Source of the DNA: Novosphingopyxis iocasae
GTDB lineage: Bacteria > Pseudomonadota > Alphaproteobacteria > Sphingomonadales > Sphingomonadaceae
Length of the DNA: 64,000 nucleotides
NCBI RefSeq assembly: GCF_014334095.1
Contig: NZ_CP060495.1
Location: 1,511,001-1,575,000, forward strand
Direction of reading: 5' to 3'
Below are positions 45,013 to 53,802 of the stretch, piece after piece; the stretch's first letter is position 1, and every line of letters begins with the position of its first letter. The notes below the pieces were generated by a model, which saw nothing but the letters and a program-made list of their open reading frames with translations, ran no database searches and had not been told where the DNA came from. Both the position numbers and the translations under genes were made by a program.

Positions 45013-46629
45013 ATGTCCAGCACCGCCAAGGCCCGGCTCGAAGTCCGGCAGGCCAAGATCTCCGATATCCCCGCGATCGCGCAGCTGATCCGGCGGGTGT
45101 ACAAGGACATGCCGCCCTATACCCATGGCGAGCTGCGCGGGCAGATGAACAATTTCCGCGAAGGGCAGTTCGTCGCGGTTCTGGATGACGAATTGGTGGG
45201 CTATTGCGCGTCCTCCCGCATCTCCGGCTCGATCGCGCTGCAACCGCATGACTGGGAAGAGATCAGCGGCAACGGCTTCGGCTCGCGCCACAATCCGGCG
45301 GGCGACTGGCTTTACGGCTATGAGATGTGCGTCGATCCCAAAACGCGCGGCACCCGCATCGGCAAGCGCCTGTACGAAGAGCGCCGCACGCTGGCCGAGC
45401 GGTTGGAGCTGCGCGGCATCGTCTTCGGCGGCCGCATGCCCGGCTATGCCCGCGCCAAGCGCCTGAAGAAGGTGGAAAGCCCGGAAGACTATATCGAACA
45501 GGTGCAGGCCAAGAAGCTGCGCGATCCGGTGATCGGCTTCCAGCTCGCCAACGGGTTCGAGCCGATGGGCGTCCTGAAAAACTATCTGCCCGAGGACAAG
45601 GCGTCCAAGGCCAATGCCGCGCACATGGTCTGGAAGAACCCCTATGTGGACCATGACAGCCCCAAGCAGTTCCGCGTGCCGCGCGACGTGGAGCAGGTGC
45701 GCCTCGCCACCGTGCAACTGCAGGCGCGCGCGGTGAAGGATTTCGAGGATTTCATCGGGAATATCGAATATTTCGTGGACGTTGCCGCCGACTATGAAAG
45801 CGATTTCGTCGTTTTCCCGGAGCTGTTCACGCTGATGCTACTTTCCTCCGAGGAGAAGGAGCTTTCGCCGCAGGAGGCGATCGAGGCCCTGTCGCGCTGG
45901 ACGCCGCGTATCCGCGAAGAACTGTCGCGCATGGCGATGAACTACAACATCAACATCATCGGCGGATCGCACCCCACGCGTACCGATGACGGCGAAATCC
46001 AGAACGTCGCCTATATCTGCCTGCGCGACGGCGCGATCCACGAGCAGGAGAAGATCCACCCCACGCCGAACGAGCGTTACTGGTGGAACATCAAGGGCGG
46101 CGACAGCATCGACGTGATCCAGACCGATTGCGGCCCGATCGGCGTGCTGATCTGCTATGACAGCGAATTCCCCGAACTTGCCCGCCGCCTGGTGGACGAA
46201 GGCGCGCGGATCATCTTCACGCCCTTCTGCACCGACAGCCGCCAGGGCTATCTGCGCGTGCGCTATTGCTGCCAAGCCCGCGCCATCGAGAACCAGTGCT
46301 TCGTCGTGATGAGCGGCAATGTCGGCAATCTGCCGAACGTGCACAATATGGACATCCAGTACGCGCAAAGCTGCATCCTGACGCCCTGCGACTTCCCCTT
46401 CGCGCGCGACGGCATTGCCGCCGAAGCCACCGAAAATGTGGAGACGCTGACAATCAGCGATGTGAACTTGGCCGATCTTGCCTGGGCACGCAGCGAAGGC
46501 ACGGTGCGCAACCTGACCGACCGCCGGTTCGACCTTTATCATATCGAATGGGACAAGAGCGTGGGCAAGGAACGCCGCCCGCGTACCGGGCGCGAGCCGA
46601 TCGGACCGGCCACCCCCGGCGGCGGCTGA
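45013..46629 (+). CDS. GNAT acetyltransferase-nitrilase superfamily fusion protein
   Basis: A 538-residue two-domain enzyme. The N-terminal acetyltransferase (about 8-205) has YGYEMCVDPKTRGTRIGKRLYEERR, with the acetyl-CoA loop RGTRIG. The C-terminal carbon-nitrogen hydrolase (about 228-520) keeps the full triad: Glu270 (VFPELFTL), Lys347 (QEKIHPTPNE) and Cys381 (LICYDSEFPE). Fusions of a RimI-like domain to a nitrilase-fold domain are a known branch of the superfamily with unassigned substrate. It may couple amide hydrolysis and acetylation. It is a single gene between icd and an antiporter. Confidence 0.93.
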   Translation: MSSTAKARLEVRQAKISDIPAIAQLIRRVYKDMPPYTHGELRGQMNNFREGQFVAVLDDELVGYCASSRISGSIALQPHDWEEISGNGFGSRHNPAGDWLYGYEMCVDPKTRGTRIGKRLYEERRTLAERLELRGIVFGGRMPGYARAKRLKKVESPEDYIEQVQAKKLRDPVIGFQLANGFEPMGVLKNYLPEDKASKANAAHMVWKNPYVDHDSPKQFRVPRDVEQVRLATVQLQARAVKDFEDFIGNIEYFVDVAADYESDFVVFPELFTLMLLSSEEKELSPQEAIEALSRWTPRIREELSRMAMNYNINIIGGSHPTRTDDGEIQNVAYICLRDGAIHEQEKIHPTPNERYWWNIKGGDSIDVIQTDCGPIGVLICYDSEFPELARRLVDEGARIIFTPFCTDSRQGYLRVRYCCQARAIENQCFVVMSGNVGNLPNVHNMDIQYAQSCILTPCDFPFARDGIAAEATENVETLTISDVNLADLAWARSEGTVRNLTDRRFDLYHIEWDKSVGKERRPRTGREPIGPATPGGG

Positions 46630-46848
46630 GCGGCAAACCGGCGCGCTGTCCTACAGGCCGCGCGACGGGTAATATGGCGGCGTGACAATCCAGCCGCCCG
46701 CCCTCCCCGCTATTCCATTCGCCGACACAGGCCCTCGTCTCACCGGAATTGCGAGGGGGATGTCCCCGGACCCGTGCGACCTTTGGCAGCTTTCCCGAAA
46801 ACGTCCCGCGGGCGTTGCGCATTCGGCCTGCGCGGGTAAACAAGCCCC

Positions 46849-48642
46849 ATGATGCACGGTGGATTAAGCGACCAGGTCAGCGATGCCTTGGTGATTTTGG
46901 GCGCGGCCGGGATCGTTATTCCCCTGTTCGCGCGGTTCCGGATCACGCCGATTATCGGCTTCATCCTGGTCGGTGTGCTCGTCGGCCCGGCAGGACTGGG
47001 CTCCCTGACCGATCAGGCACCATGGCTCTATTACATCACGATCACGGACCGTGAGGCGATCGCCCCGTTCGCCGAGTTCGGGATTATCCTTCTGCTCTTC
47101 ACCATCGGTCTGGAGCTAAGTTTCAAGCGATTGTGGGAGATGCGCGCGCTCGTTTTCGGCGTCGGCGCGGCGGAGCTGATCGGATCGGGCTTGATCATCG
47201 GCCTGGCGCTGTTCGCCATGGGCCAGAACGCAGCCGGCGCGCTGGGCCTTGGCCTCGCGCTCGCCCTCTCCTCGACTGCGCTGGTGCTGCCGATTTCGGG
47301 CACCACCAGTCAGGTCGGGCGCTCGGCGCTCGCCATGTTGCTCTTTGAAGATGTCGCCATCGTGCCGATCATCTTCATGCTCGGCGCGCTAGCACCTTAT
47401 GCATCCGCCGACGGCCTCGAAGGGCTGATGACGACCGTGTGGATGGGCGCCGCCGTCATCGCCGCCATGCTGGTGCTGGGGCGCTTCATCCTGCCCAAGT
47501 TGTTCGGCCAGGCGGCGCGCACCAAAAGCCCGGAGCTGTTCCTCGCCGCATCGCTGCTTGTCGTGATCGTCGCCAGCCTCGCCACGAGCGCGGTCGGCCT
47601 TTCGCCCATCGTGGGCGCGCTGATCGCGGGCCTGCTGATCGCGGAAACCGAATATCGCAGCGAAGTCGAGGTGATTACCGAGCCGTTCAAGGGCCTGGCA
47701 CTCGGCGTGTTCCTCATCACCGTCGGCATGCAGATCGATCTCGCGGTCATCGCCGACAACTGGGTGTCGCTGGTCACCGCGGTCATAGGCGTGGTGGTGG
47801 TGAAGACGATCGTCACCGGCGCGCTTCTGAAAATCTCGGGCGCGCGCACCGGCACTTCGGCAGAAGCGGGTCTGTTGATGTCCAGCCCGTCAGAAACCAC
47901 GTTGATCGTGCTTACCGCCGCTGCCGAAGCCGCGCTGATCCAGCCCGAAACCGCTGCTTTCTGGACCATCGTTACCGCCATCGGCCTCACCATCACGCCG
48001 ATCCTCGCGCGCGTCGGCCACGACGTGTCCCGCCGGATCGAACTGAAGCAGCATGATCAGCCGGACGAAGTGCCGGAGGACGAACCACGCACCATCGTCA
48101 TTGGCTTTGGACGGGTCGGGCGGCTGGTGGCCGACATGCTGAAAACGCACAAACAGCCCTTTCTGTGCGTCGATTCGGACATCGATTGCGTGGCTGGTGG
48201 CCGGCGGGAAGGCTATCCGATCATCTTCGGCGATGTCGCCCGGCCCGAAATGGTGGACCGGCTGAAGCTGGGTCATGCCCGCGCGCTCATCATTACCATG
48301 GATGAGCCCGTGCTGGCCAATGCGGTGGTGAAGCGTGTGCGCGGCTGGGTACCCGACCTGCCGATCATCGCCCGCGCGCGCGATGTCGATCACGCCGCAG
48401 AGCTATATCGCGCCGGGGCGACGGACGCGGTACCCGAGACGCTGGAATCCTCGTTGCAATTGTCGGAGGCGGTGCTGGTGGACTTGGGCGTGCCGATGGG
48501 TCCGGTGATCGCATCAATCCATGACAAGCGCGATCAGTACCGGCGTCAGATTATGGAGAGCGGCGGGCTGACCGAAAAACCGACGCTGAAGACGCAAACC
48601 CTGCGCGACAGCGCACCCGGCGCCAAGCCCGCCGAAGCTTGA
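46849..48642 (+). CDS. CPA2 family cation:proton antiporter with TrkA-N domain
   Basis: A 597-residue KefB/KefC-like protein. Residues about 1-390 form 12-13 helices with FGIILLLFTIGLELSFKRLW and ALALSSTALVLPI, the antiporter core. A regulatory NAD-binding TrkA-N (RCK) domain follows from about 408, seen as TIVIGFGRVGRLVADML and FGDVARPEMVDRLKLGHARAL. Potassium or sodium exchange under stress is likely, but glutathione regulation cannot be told. A short polar tail (KPTLKTQTLRDS) ends it. Two adjacent ATG codons start it. Confidence 0.93.
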   Translation: MMHGGLSDQVSDALVILGAAGIVIPLFARFRITPIIGFILVGVLVGPAGLGSLTDQAPWLYYITITDREAIAPFAEFGIILLLFTIGLELSFKRLWEMRALVFGVGAAELIGSGLIIGLALFAMGQNAAGALGLGLALALSSTALVLPISGTTSQVGRSALAMLLFEDVAIVPIIFMLGALAPYASADGLEGLMTTVWMGAAVIAAMLVLGRFILPKLFGQAARTKSPELFLAASLLVVIVASLATSAVGLSPIVGALIAGLLIAETEYRSEVEVITEPFKGLALGVFLITVGMQIDLAVIADNWVSLVTAVIGVVVVKTIVTGALLKISGARTGTSAEAGLLMSSPSETTLIVLTAAAEAALIQPETAAFWTIVTAIGLTITPILARVGHDVSRRIELKQHDQPDEVPEDEPRTIVIGFGRVGRLVADMLKTHKQPFLCVDSDIDCVAGGRREGYPIIFGDVARPEMVDRLKLGHARALIITMDEPVLANAVVKRVRGWVPDLPIIARARDVDHAAELYRAGATDAVPETLESSLQLSEAVLVDLGVPMGPVIASIHDKRDQYRRQIMESGGLTEKPTLKTQTLRDSAPGAKPAEA

Positions 48643-48655
48643 AGGACATTACCGC

Positions 48656-49387
48656 ATGACCGCCATTGGAATCGTCGGCAGCCAAGGCCGCATGGGCCGC
48701 GCCATCGCCGCCGCCATCAAGGAAACGCAAGGCGCCGAACTGGCGGGCGGGGTCGATCATGAAGGCGATGTCGCGGCGCTCACCAAGACGGCAGACGTTT
48801 TGGTCGATTTCTCTTCCCCCGATGCGCTGGAGGTGACGCTGGACGCCTGCGCCGCTGCGGGCACGCCGATCCTGATCGGCACCACCGGGCTGGCCGAGCG
48901 CCATCACTATCTGATCGACGACGCCGCGCGCGATATCGCCATTATCCAGACCGGCAACACCTCGCTGGGCGTCACAATGCTCGCCGCGCTCGTGCGCGAT
49001 ACAGCGGAGCGACTGGGCGAAGATTGGGACATCGAAATCCTGGAAATGCACCATCGCCACAAGGTGGACGCACCATCCGGCACCGCGCGCCTTCTGGGCG
49101 AGGCGGCGGCGGAAGGCCGCGGCGTTTCGCTGGCCGAGGTTACCGAGGAAGGCCGTGCAGGCCTTACCGGACCCCGCGCGGACGGAGCGATCGGCTTTGC
49201 GTCCTTACGCGGCGGATCGGTGGCGGGCGACCACCGGGTAATCTTTGCAGGGCAGGACGAGCGCATCGAACTGGCCCACATCGCGGAGGACCGCGTCATC
49301 TTCGCCCGCGGCGCCGTGAAGGGCGCGCTCTGGCTGCCCGGCCGCGATGCCGGACGCTATGACATGACCAATGTGCTGGGGATTTGA
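48656..49387 (+). CDS. dapB: 4-hydroxy-tetrahydrodipicolinate reductase
   Basis: NAD(P)H-dependent step in lysine and diaminopimelate synthesis, needed for peptidoglycan. The 243-residue product has the Rossmann loop GIVGSQGRMGRAIAAAI, DFSSPDAL, LIGTTGLAERH and the active-site block EILEMHHRHKVDAPSGTA, with RGGSVAGDHRVIFAG near the end. Length is a little short but complete. GAAGGAC lies nine bases before the ATG. It is 14 bases after the antiporter gene. Confidence 0.97.
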   Translation: MTAIGIVGSQGRMGRAIAAAIKETQGAELAGGVDHEGDVAALTKTADVLVDFSSPDALEVTLDACAAAGTPILIGTTGLAERHHYLIDDAARDIAIIQTGNTSLGVTMLAALVRDTAERLGEDWDIEILEMHHRHKVDAPSGTARLLGEAAAEGRGVSLAEVTEEGRAGLTGPRADGAIGFASLRGGSVAGDHRVIFAGQDERIELAHIAEDRVIFARGAVKGALWLPGRDAGRYDMTNVLGI

Positions 49388-49453
49388 GGGCTTGTGCTAC
49401 TCGCGATGCCAATCGGGCTTCGGGCGAATGCAACAGGGTGAAACAATAACAGC

Positions 49454-50122
49454 ATGAAAAAAGCCGATATCGTCGATCTCTTCTCCCGGCTGGCCGAGGA
49501 CAATCCGGAGCCGGTGACCGAGCTGGAATATGGCAATGATTACCAGCTTCTGGTCGCGGTCACCCTGTCCGCCCAGTCCACCGATGTCGGCGTCAACAAG
49601 GCCACGCGAAAGCTGTTCGAGGAGGTGAAGACCCCGCAGGCGATGATCGATCTCGGCGTCGACGGGCTGAAAGAGCACATCAAGACCATCGGGCTTTATA
49701 ACAACAAGGCGAAGAACGTTGTTGCGCTGTCCGAGGCGCTGGTGGCCGATCATGACGGCGAAGTGCCGGAGGACCGCGACGCGCTCACCGCCCTGCCTGG
49801 GGTCGGGCGCAAGACCGCGAATGTGGTGATGAATTCGGCCTTCGGGGCGGAAACCTTCGCCGTCGATACGCACATCTTCCGCGTATGCAATCGCACCGGC
49901 CTGGCGCCCGGCAAGACGGTGCTGGCGGTGGAGAAGAAGCTCGACAAGGCGGTGCCCGCGCCCTTCCGCGTTCACGCGCATCACTGGCTGATCCTGCATG
50001 GCCGCTACGTCTGCAAAGCGCGCACGCCCGAATGCTGGCGCTGCCACATCGCGGACCTTTGCCGCTATAAACCCAAAACCTTATCGCCCGAGGAGCGGAA
50101 GGCATCGAAGAAGAAGGCCTGA
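49454..50122 (+). CDS. nth: endonuclease III (DNA glycosylase/AP lyase)
   Basis: Removes oxidised pyrimidines and nicks abasic sites. The 222-residue helix-hairpin-helix protein has LSAQSTDVGVNKATR, the HhH and catalytic lysine in LPGVGRKTANVVMNSAFG, the catalytic Asp in VDTHIFRVCNRTGL, and the [4Fe-4S] cysteines in C-x6-C-x2-C-x5-C (CKARTPECWRCHIADLC). The C-terminus is basic. It is followed at once by the HNH-like gene, whose true frame overlaps its last codons. Confidence 0.98.
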   Translation: MKKADIVDLFSRLAEDNPEPVTELEYGNDYQLLVAVTLSAQSTDVGVNKATRKLFEEVKTPQAMIDLGVDGLKEHIKTIGLYNNKAKNVVALSEALVADHDGEVPEDRDALTALPGVGRKTANVVMNSAFGAETFAVDTHIFRVCNRTGLAPGKTVLAVEKKLDKAVPAPFRVHAHHWLILHGRYVCKARTPECWRCHIADLCRYKPKTLSPEERKASKKKA

Positions 50123-50157
50123 TCTGCTGGCTGTGCGGGCGCCCACTGGGCCGCAAG

Positions 50158-50382
50158 GTGGAATATCACCACCCCGTGCCCAAAAGCCGCGGCGGACGGG
50201 CCACCGTCCCGGTGCACCCGATCTGCCACCGGACGCTGCATGCCACGTTCTCAAATGCAGAGCTGGAGCGGCAGTTCAGCGAACCGGACAAGCTACGCGC
50301 GCACCCGGATATCGCGAAATTCCTGTGCTGGATCGCTCGGAAACCGCCCGATTTCCACGCGCCCACCCGCAGAAGGAAATAG
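50158..50382 (+). CDS. small HNH endonuclease-like protein; start unclear
   Basis: From the GTG at 50158 the product has 74 residues: MEYHHPVPKSRGGRATVPVH, then PICHRTLHATFSNAEL and a basic end. HHPVPKSRGG and CH form an HNH-like fold with a CxxC pair. The same frame reads CWLCGRPLGRKV just upstream (50125-50157), which would supply the zinc CxxC and is typical of HNH proteins. No ATG, GTG or TTG occurs in that upstream part, only CTG at 50119 (overlapping the nth stop) and ATC at 50122. So the true start may be non-standard. It sits next to nth. Confidence 0.7.
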   Translation: MEYHHPVPKSRGGRATVPVHPICHRTLHATFSNAELERQFSEPDKLRAHPDIAKFLCWIARKPPDFHAPTRRRK

Positions 50383-50386
50383 CCAT

Positions 50387-51487
50387 TCAGCTTGGCTGTG
50401 CCTCATCCCCCAGGTCTGCACCATCGCGCGAGGCCTTTCGCGCAGCGCGGTTCGCCCGGCGCACCCGGCGCTTTTCGAGCACCTTGGCATCAACCTCGTC
50501 GGCCAGATGCAGGTCAGCCAGCACCGCCCCGCGATCGCCCGCAGGCCGCGCCGGCCCGATTGTGCTGTCAAACGCGGTCTGCCGTTCCGCTTCGGCATTC
50601 AGCAGCGCGCCCAGCAGCAGCGAATAGCAGGAGAGGAAGAGCCACATCAGGAACACCACGATGCCCGAGAGCGAACCATAGGTGGCGTTGTAGTCGGAAA
50701 TGAATGCGACATAGAGGCTGAAACCGAAGCTCACCACGATCCAGAGCAGCGTGGACATCAGCGATCCCGGCGTCAGCCACTGCCACTTTGCCGCGCGCCG
50801 ATCCGGCCCGAATCGGTTGATGAGACCGAAGCCGAAGCTTCCCAGCAGCAACGCGAATACCCAGGTGAGGACCTGGATCAGGCCAGAAATGGCCCTGTCC
50901 GCCACGCCGATATCGATAGTGCGCAAGACCGCGAAAACCGATGCCGAACCGATGCCGACGACCGCGACGAAAATCGCCGCAACGGTTAATCCCAGTGCGG
51001 TGAGATTAAAGCGGATGATGGAGCGGGTCTCATGCTCTTCGTTGATGATGTTGAGCGCGCCGATCAGCCCCTTCGACGCGCGCGATGCTCCAAAAATCGC
51101 CAGGAAAAGACTGACGCCAAGGGCAAGGCCTGCCACGCCGCCGCTGGTTTCCACCGCAGAGCTCAACTGTTCCTGGATCAGCCGCGCGGCATCGCTGGGA
51201 ACCACCTGAATGATCGCCTGCATCGATTTTTCCACCGTCTGAGCATTACCGATCAGGCCGTAAAGCAGGACAGTGGAGGCAAGGAGAGGAGTAACGGAAA
51301 GGAAGGTATAAAATGCGACGCCCGCCGCCAGTAGCGGAAGATTATGAAAGCCGTTCATGACGAAACAGCGCTTCAGAATTTGCCACCATGCGCGCATCGG
51401 CAACTGCCAGGGCGTGCGCGCTTCCATGCCATATTCAAGCTGCGCCCTCTCCCGATTGTTGCCTTCCGGCGCCGCAGCTTCTTCCAT
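50387..51487 (-). CDS. YihY/UPF0761 family membrane protein (BrkB-like)
   Basis: A 366-residue inner-membrane protein with about six helices. Family landmarks are RCFVMNGFHNLPLLAAGVAFYTFLSVTPLL (in two parts), GASRASKGLIGALNIINEE, KWQWLTPGSLMSTLLWIVVS and NATYGSLSGIVVFLMWLFLS. YihY-type proteins (once misnamed ribonuclease BN) are of unknown function, though a role in lipid or envelope homeostasis has been proposed. The C-terminus is charged (about 60 residues, many Arg/Ala). Convergent to the HNH gene. Confidence 0.93.
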   Translation of the reverse strand: MEEAAAPEGNNRERAQLEYGMEARTPWQLPMRAWWQILKRCFVMNGFHNLPLLAAGVAFYTFLSVTPLLASTVLLYGLIGNAQTVEKSMQAIIQVVPSDAARLIQEQLSSAVETSGGVAGLALGVSLFLAIFGASRASKGLIGALNIINEEHETRSIIRFNLTALGLTVAAIFVAVVGIGSASVFAVLRTIDIGVADRAISGLIQVLTWVFALLLGSFGFGLINRFGPDRRAAKWQWLTPGSLMSTLLWIVVSFGFSLYVAFISDYNATYGSLSGIVVFLMWLFLSCYSLLLGALLNAEAERQTAFDSTIGPARPAGDRGAVLADLHLADEVDAKVLEKRRVRRANRAARKASRDGADLGDEAQPS

Positions 51488-51549
51488 TCACAATTCCCCG
51501 TTTTTTTGCGTAGTTGCTTACGAAACCCCATGCTAAGAGCCTAAGTTCC

Positions 51550-53802
51550 ATGCAAGCAGGGGTGAGGTTGTGGCCGGTGTATGACGGCGAGGGAGCAGGT
51601 CGCTCCATAAAATTGCTTCTTGCCTGTGCGATTGCCACCGCGCCATCAGCGCTTCTGGCGCAGCAGGACGGCGGTGCTAGCGCATCCACCGACAGTACAG
51701 CGCAGCAGCCGGAAAATCCTTCCGGGCAGCAGCCGGCCGACCCGATCATTTCGAACGAGGAGTTCGAAAAGGTGGTGCCCGAGCTTGATCCCACGATGGA
51801 TGCGCCGCTCGAATCGATGGAAGATTTCACCGCGCGCCAGGACGCGCTCGATGCCGAGGCGGAGCAGAACCGCAAGGCAGCCGATGCCGGCAATGCCGAG
51901 GCGCTGCCCGCCGCGCAGGACGGCGATGCCGAAGAGCAGCTTGCCGATGCGCCGATCACCGATCCCGCGATCGACGACCCCCTCCCCGCGCTGGCCGACT
52001 TCCAGGTCGAGCCGGTAACGATTGAGGGTGAGACGCCCGACAATCAAGACGTCGAAATCAAATATGCCTACCGCATCGAAGGGCTGGAGCCGGTCGAAAA
52101 GGCGGTGGAAGACAACAATGTCCGCGATACCTTTGCCGAGCTTTCGGCGCTGAAGGACGGCGACGGCACCGCCGCCAATGCCGCGCAGGTGCAGGCGCGC
52201 CTCACCAGCGACCAGCAGCTGATGGTCACGATCTTGGAGAGCGAAGGCTATTACGATGCCAGCGTGACCGGCGGGATCGAGCTTCCGCAGCAGGCAGGAG
52301 GCGAAGCCACCGCCATCCTGAACGTGCAGCCAGGCGAGCGTTACACTTTCGGTTCGATCACGCTGGATTCGCCGCCGATCGTGCCGCCGAATTTGCTCAC
52401 CAGCAATTTCGGACTGAAGGTCGGCAATCCGATTATTGCGGCCAACGTCCTGGCGGCCGAGGCCAATCTCTCGGTCATCGCGCCGCAAAACGGCTATCCT
52501 TTCTTCGAGATCGGCCAGCGCGATATCCTGCTGGATTCCGTGCCCGCGACCGGTGCCTACACGCTTCCCATCACGCCCGGGGCCCGTTCCAGCTTCGGCG
52601 GGTTCGAAACCAGCGGCGATCTGGCTTTTGATGCCGAACATGTCGCGCTGCTCGCCCGGTTCGAGCGCGGAGACCTGTACGATAGCCGCAAGACCGACGA
52701 TCTGCGCCAGGCGCTGGTCGCGACCGGGCTGTTCAACACCGTCACGGTGGAGCCGAAGCAAACCGGCGAAACCGCGCCCGATGGCACCGAATATGTGACG
52801 CTGGATGTCGTGCAGAACGCGGGGCCGCCGCGCACCATCGCGGGAAGCGCGGGCTACGGCACCGGCCAGGGCTTCCGAGTGGAAGGCAGCTGGCAGCACC
52901 GCAATCTCTTCCCACCGGAGGGCGCGCTCATCGCCCATGCGGTGGCGGGAACGCAGGAACAGGGCGCGGGCGTCACCTTCCGACGCTCCAATGCGGGCAA
53001 GCGGGACCGGACGGTCGAGCTAACGCTGAACGCCCTGCGCAACGACTTCGACGCCTATAACGCGCTCACCGGCCGCCTTGCCGGACGGATCAGCTATGAC
53101 AGCACGCCGATCTGGCAGAAGCCGCTGACCTATGGCTATGGCTTCGAACTCGTCGGCTCCTATGAAGAGGGTTATAACGAAGCGCTTGGCGCACGTGAGA
53201 AGGAGCTATACTTCATCGGCGCGCTGCCGGGCCAGGTGACATTCGATCAGTCGAACGATCTGCTGAACCCCACCAAGGGCTATCGCCTCACCGCACGCCT
53301 TTCGCCCGAAGTCGCGCTGAACGACGGAACGCGCACCTATGCGCGCACGCTGCTGGAGGCGACCGCTTATCAGCCGTTCGGCGAAAGTTTCGTGCTGGCG
53401 GGCCGGGTGCGTGCAGGCGCGATTGCCGGGATCGATCGCAACGACCTTGCACCCTCACGCCGTTATTATGCGGGCGGCGGCGGATCGGTGCGCGGATATG
53501 GTTATCAGCAGCTTGGTCCCAAAGATCCGAACGGTCGCCCGATCGGGGGACGCAGCCTCAATGAAGCCTCGATCGAAGGACGCTATCGGTTCGGCAATTA
53601 CGGCATTGTCGCCTTCGTCGACGCGGGTCAGGTCTATGAAAGCGTTCTGCCGAAGGGCAAGGACCTGCGCTACGGCGCGGGCATCGGCGGGCGGTTCTAT
53701 ACCAATTTCGGCCCCTTCCGTCTGGATGTCGCAACCCCGATCAATCGCCAGCCGGGTGAAAGCATCGTATCCGTCTATGTTTCGATCGGGCAGGCCTTCT
53801 GA
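51550..53802 (+). CDS. tamA: translocation and assembly module protein TamA (Omp85 family)
   Basis: Outer-membrane Omp85-type protein. From ATG at 51550 it has 750 residues (a TTG at 51514 and a GTG at 51562 are alternatives). The signal peptide LLLACAIATAPSALLAQ is followed by an unusual 100-residue acidic, Glu/Asp/Ala/Gln-rich linker, then POTRA domains and a 16-strand barrel. Signature elements are NLFPPEGALIAHAVAG, YYAGGGGSVRGYGYQQLGP and IVAFVDAGQVYESV, with a terminal phenylalanine (YVSIGQAF). It is coupled to tamB by a one-base overlap. Confidence 0.95.
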   Translation: MQAGVRLWPVYDGEGAGRSIKLLLACAIATAPSALLAQQDGGASASTDSTAQQPENPSGQQPADPIISNEEFEKVVPELDPTMDAPLESMEDFTARQDALDAEAEQNRKAADAGNAEALPAAQDGDAEEQLADAPITDPAIDDPLPALADFQVEPVTIEGETPDNQDVEIKYAYRIEGLEPVEKAVEDNNVRDTFAELSALKDGDGTAANAAQVQARLTSDQQLMVTILESEGYYDASVTGGIELPQQAGGEATAILNVQPGERYTFGSITLDSPPIVPPNLLTSNFGLKVGNPIIAANVLAAEANLSVIAPQNGYPFFEIGQRDILLDSVPATGAYTLPITPGARSSFGGFETSGDLAFDAEHVALLARFERGDLYDSRKTDDLRQALVATGLFNTVTVEPKQTGETAPDGTEYVTLDVVQNAGPPRTIAGSAGYGTGQGFRVEGSWQHRNLFPPEGALIAHAVAGTQEQGAGVTFRRSNAGKRDRTVELTLNALRNDFDAYNALTGRLAGRISYDSTPIWQKPLTYGYGFELVGSYEEGYNEALGAREKELYFIGALPGQVTFDQSNDLLNPTKGYRLTARLSPEVALNDGTRTYARTLLEATAYQPFGESFVLAGRVRAGAIAGIDRNDLAPSRRYYAGGGGSVRGYGYQQLGPKDPNGRPIGGRSLNEASIEGRYRFGNYGIVAFVDAGQVYESVLPKGKDLRYGAGIGGRFYTNFGPFRLDVATPINRQPGESIVSVYVSIGQAF

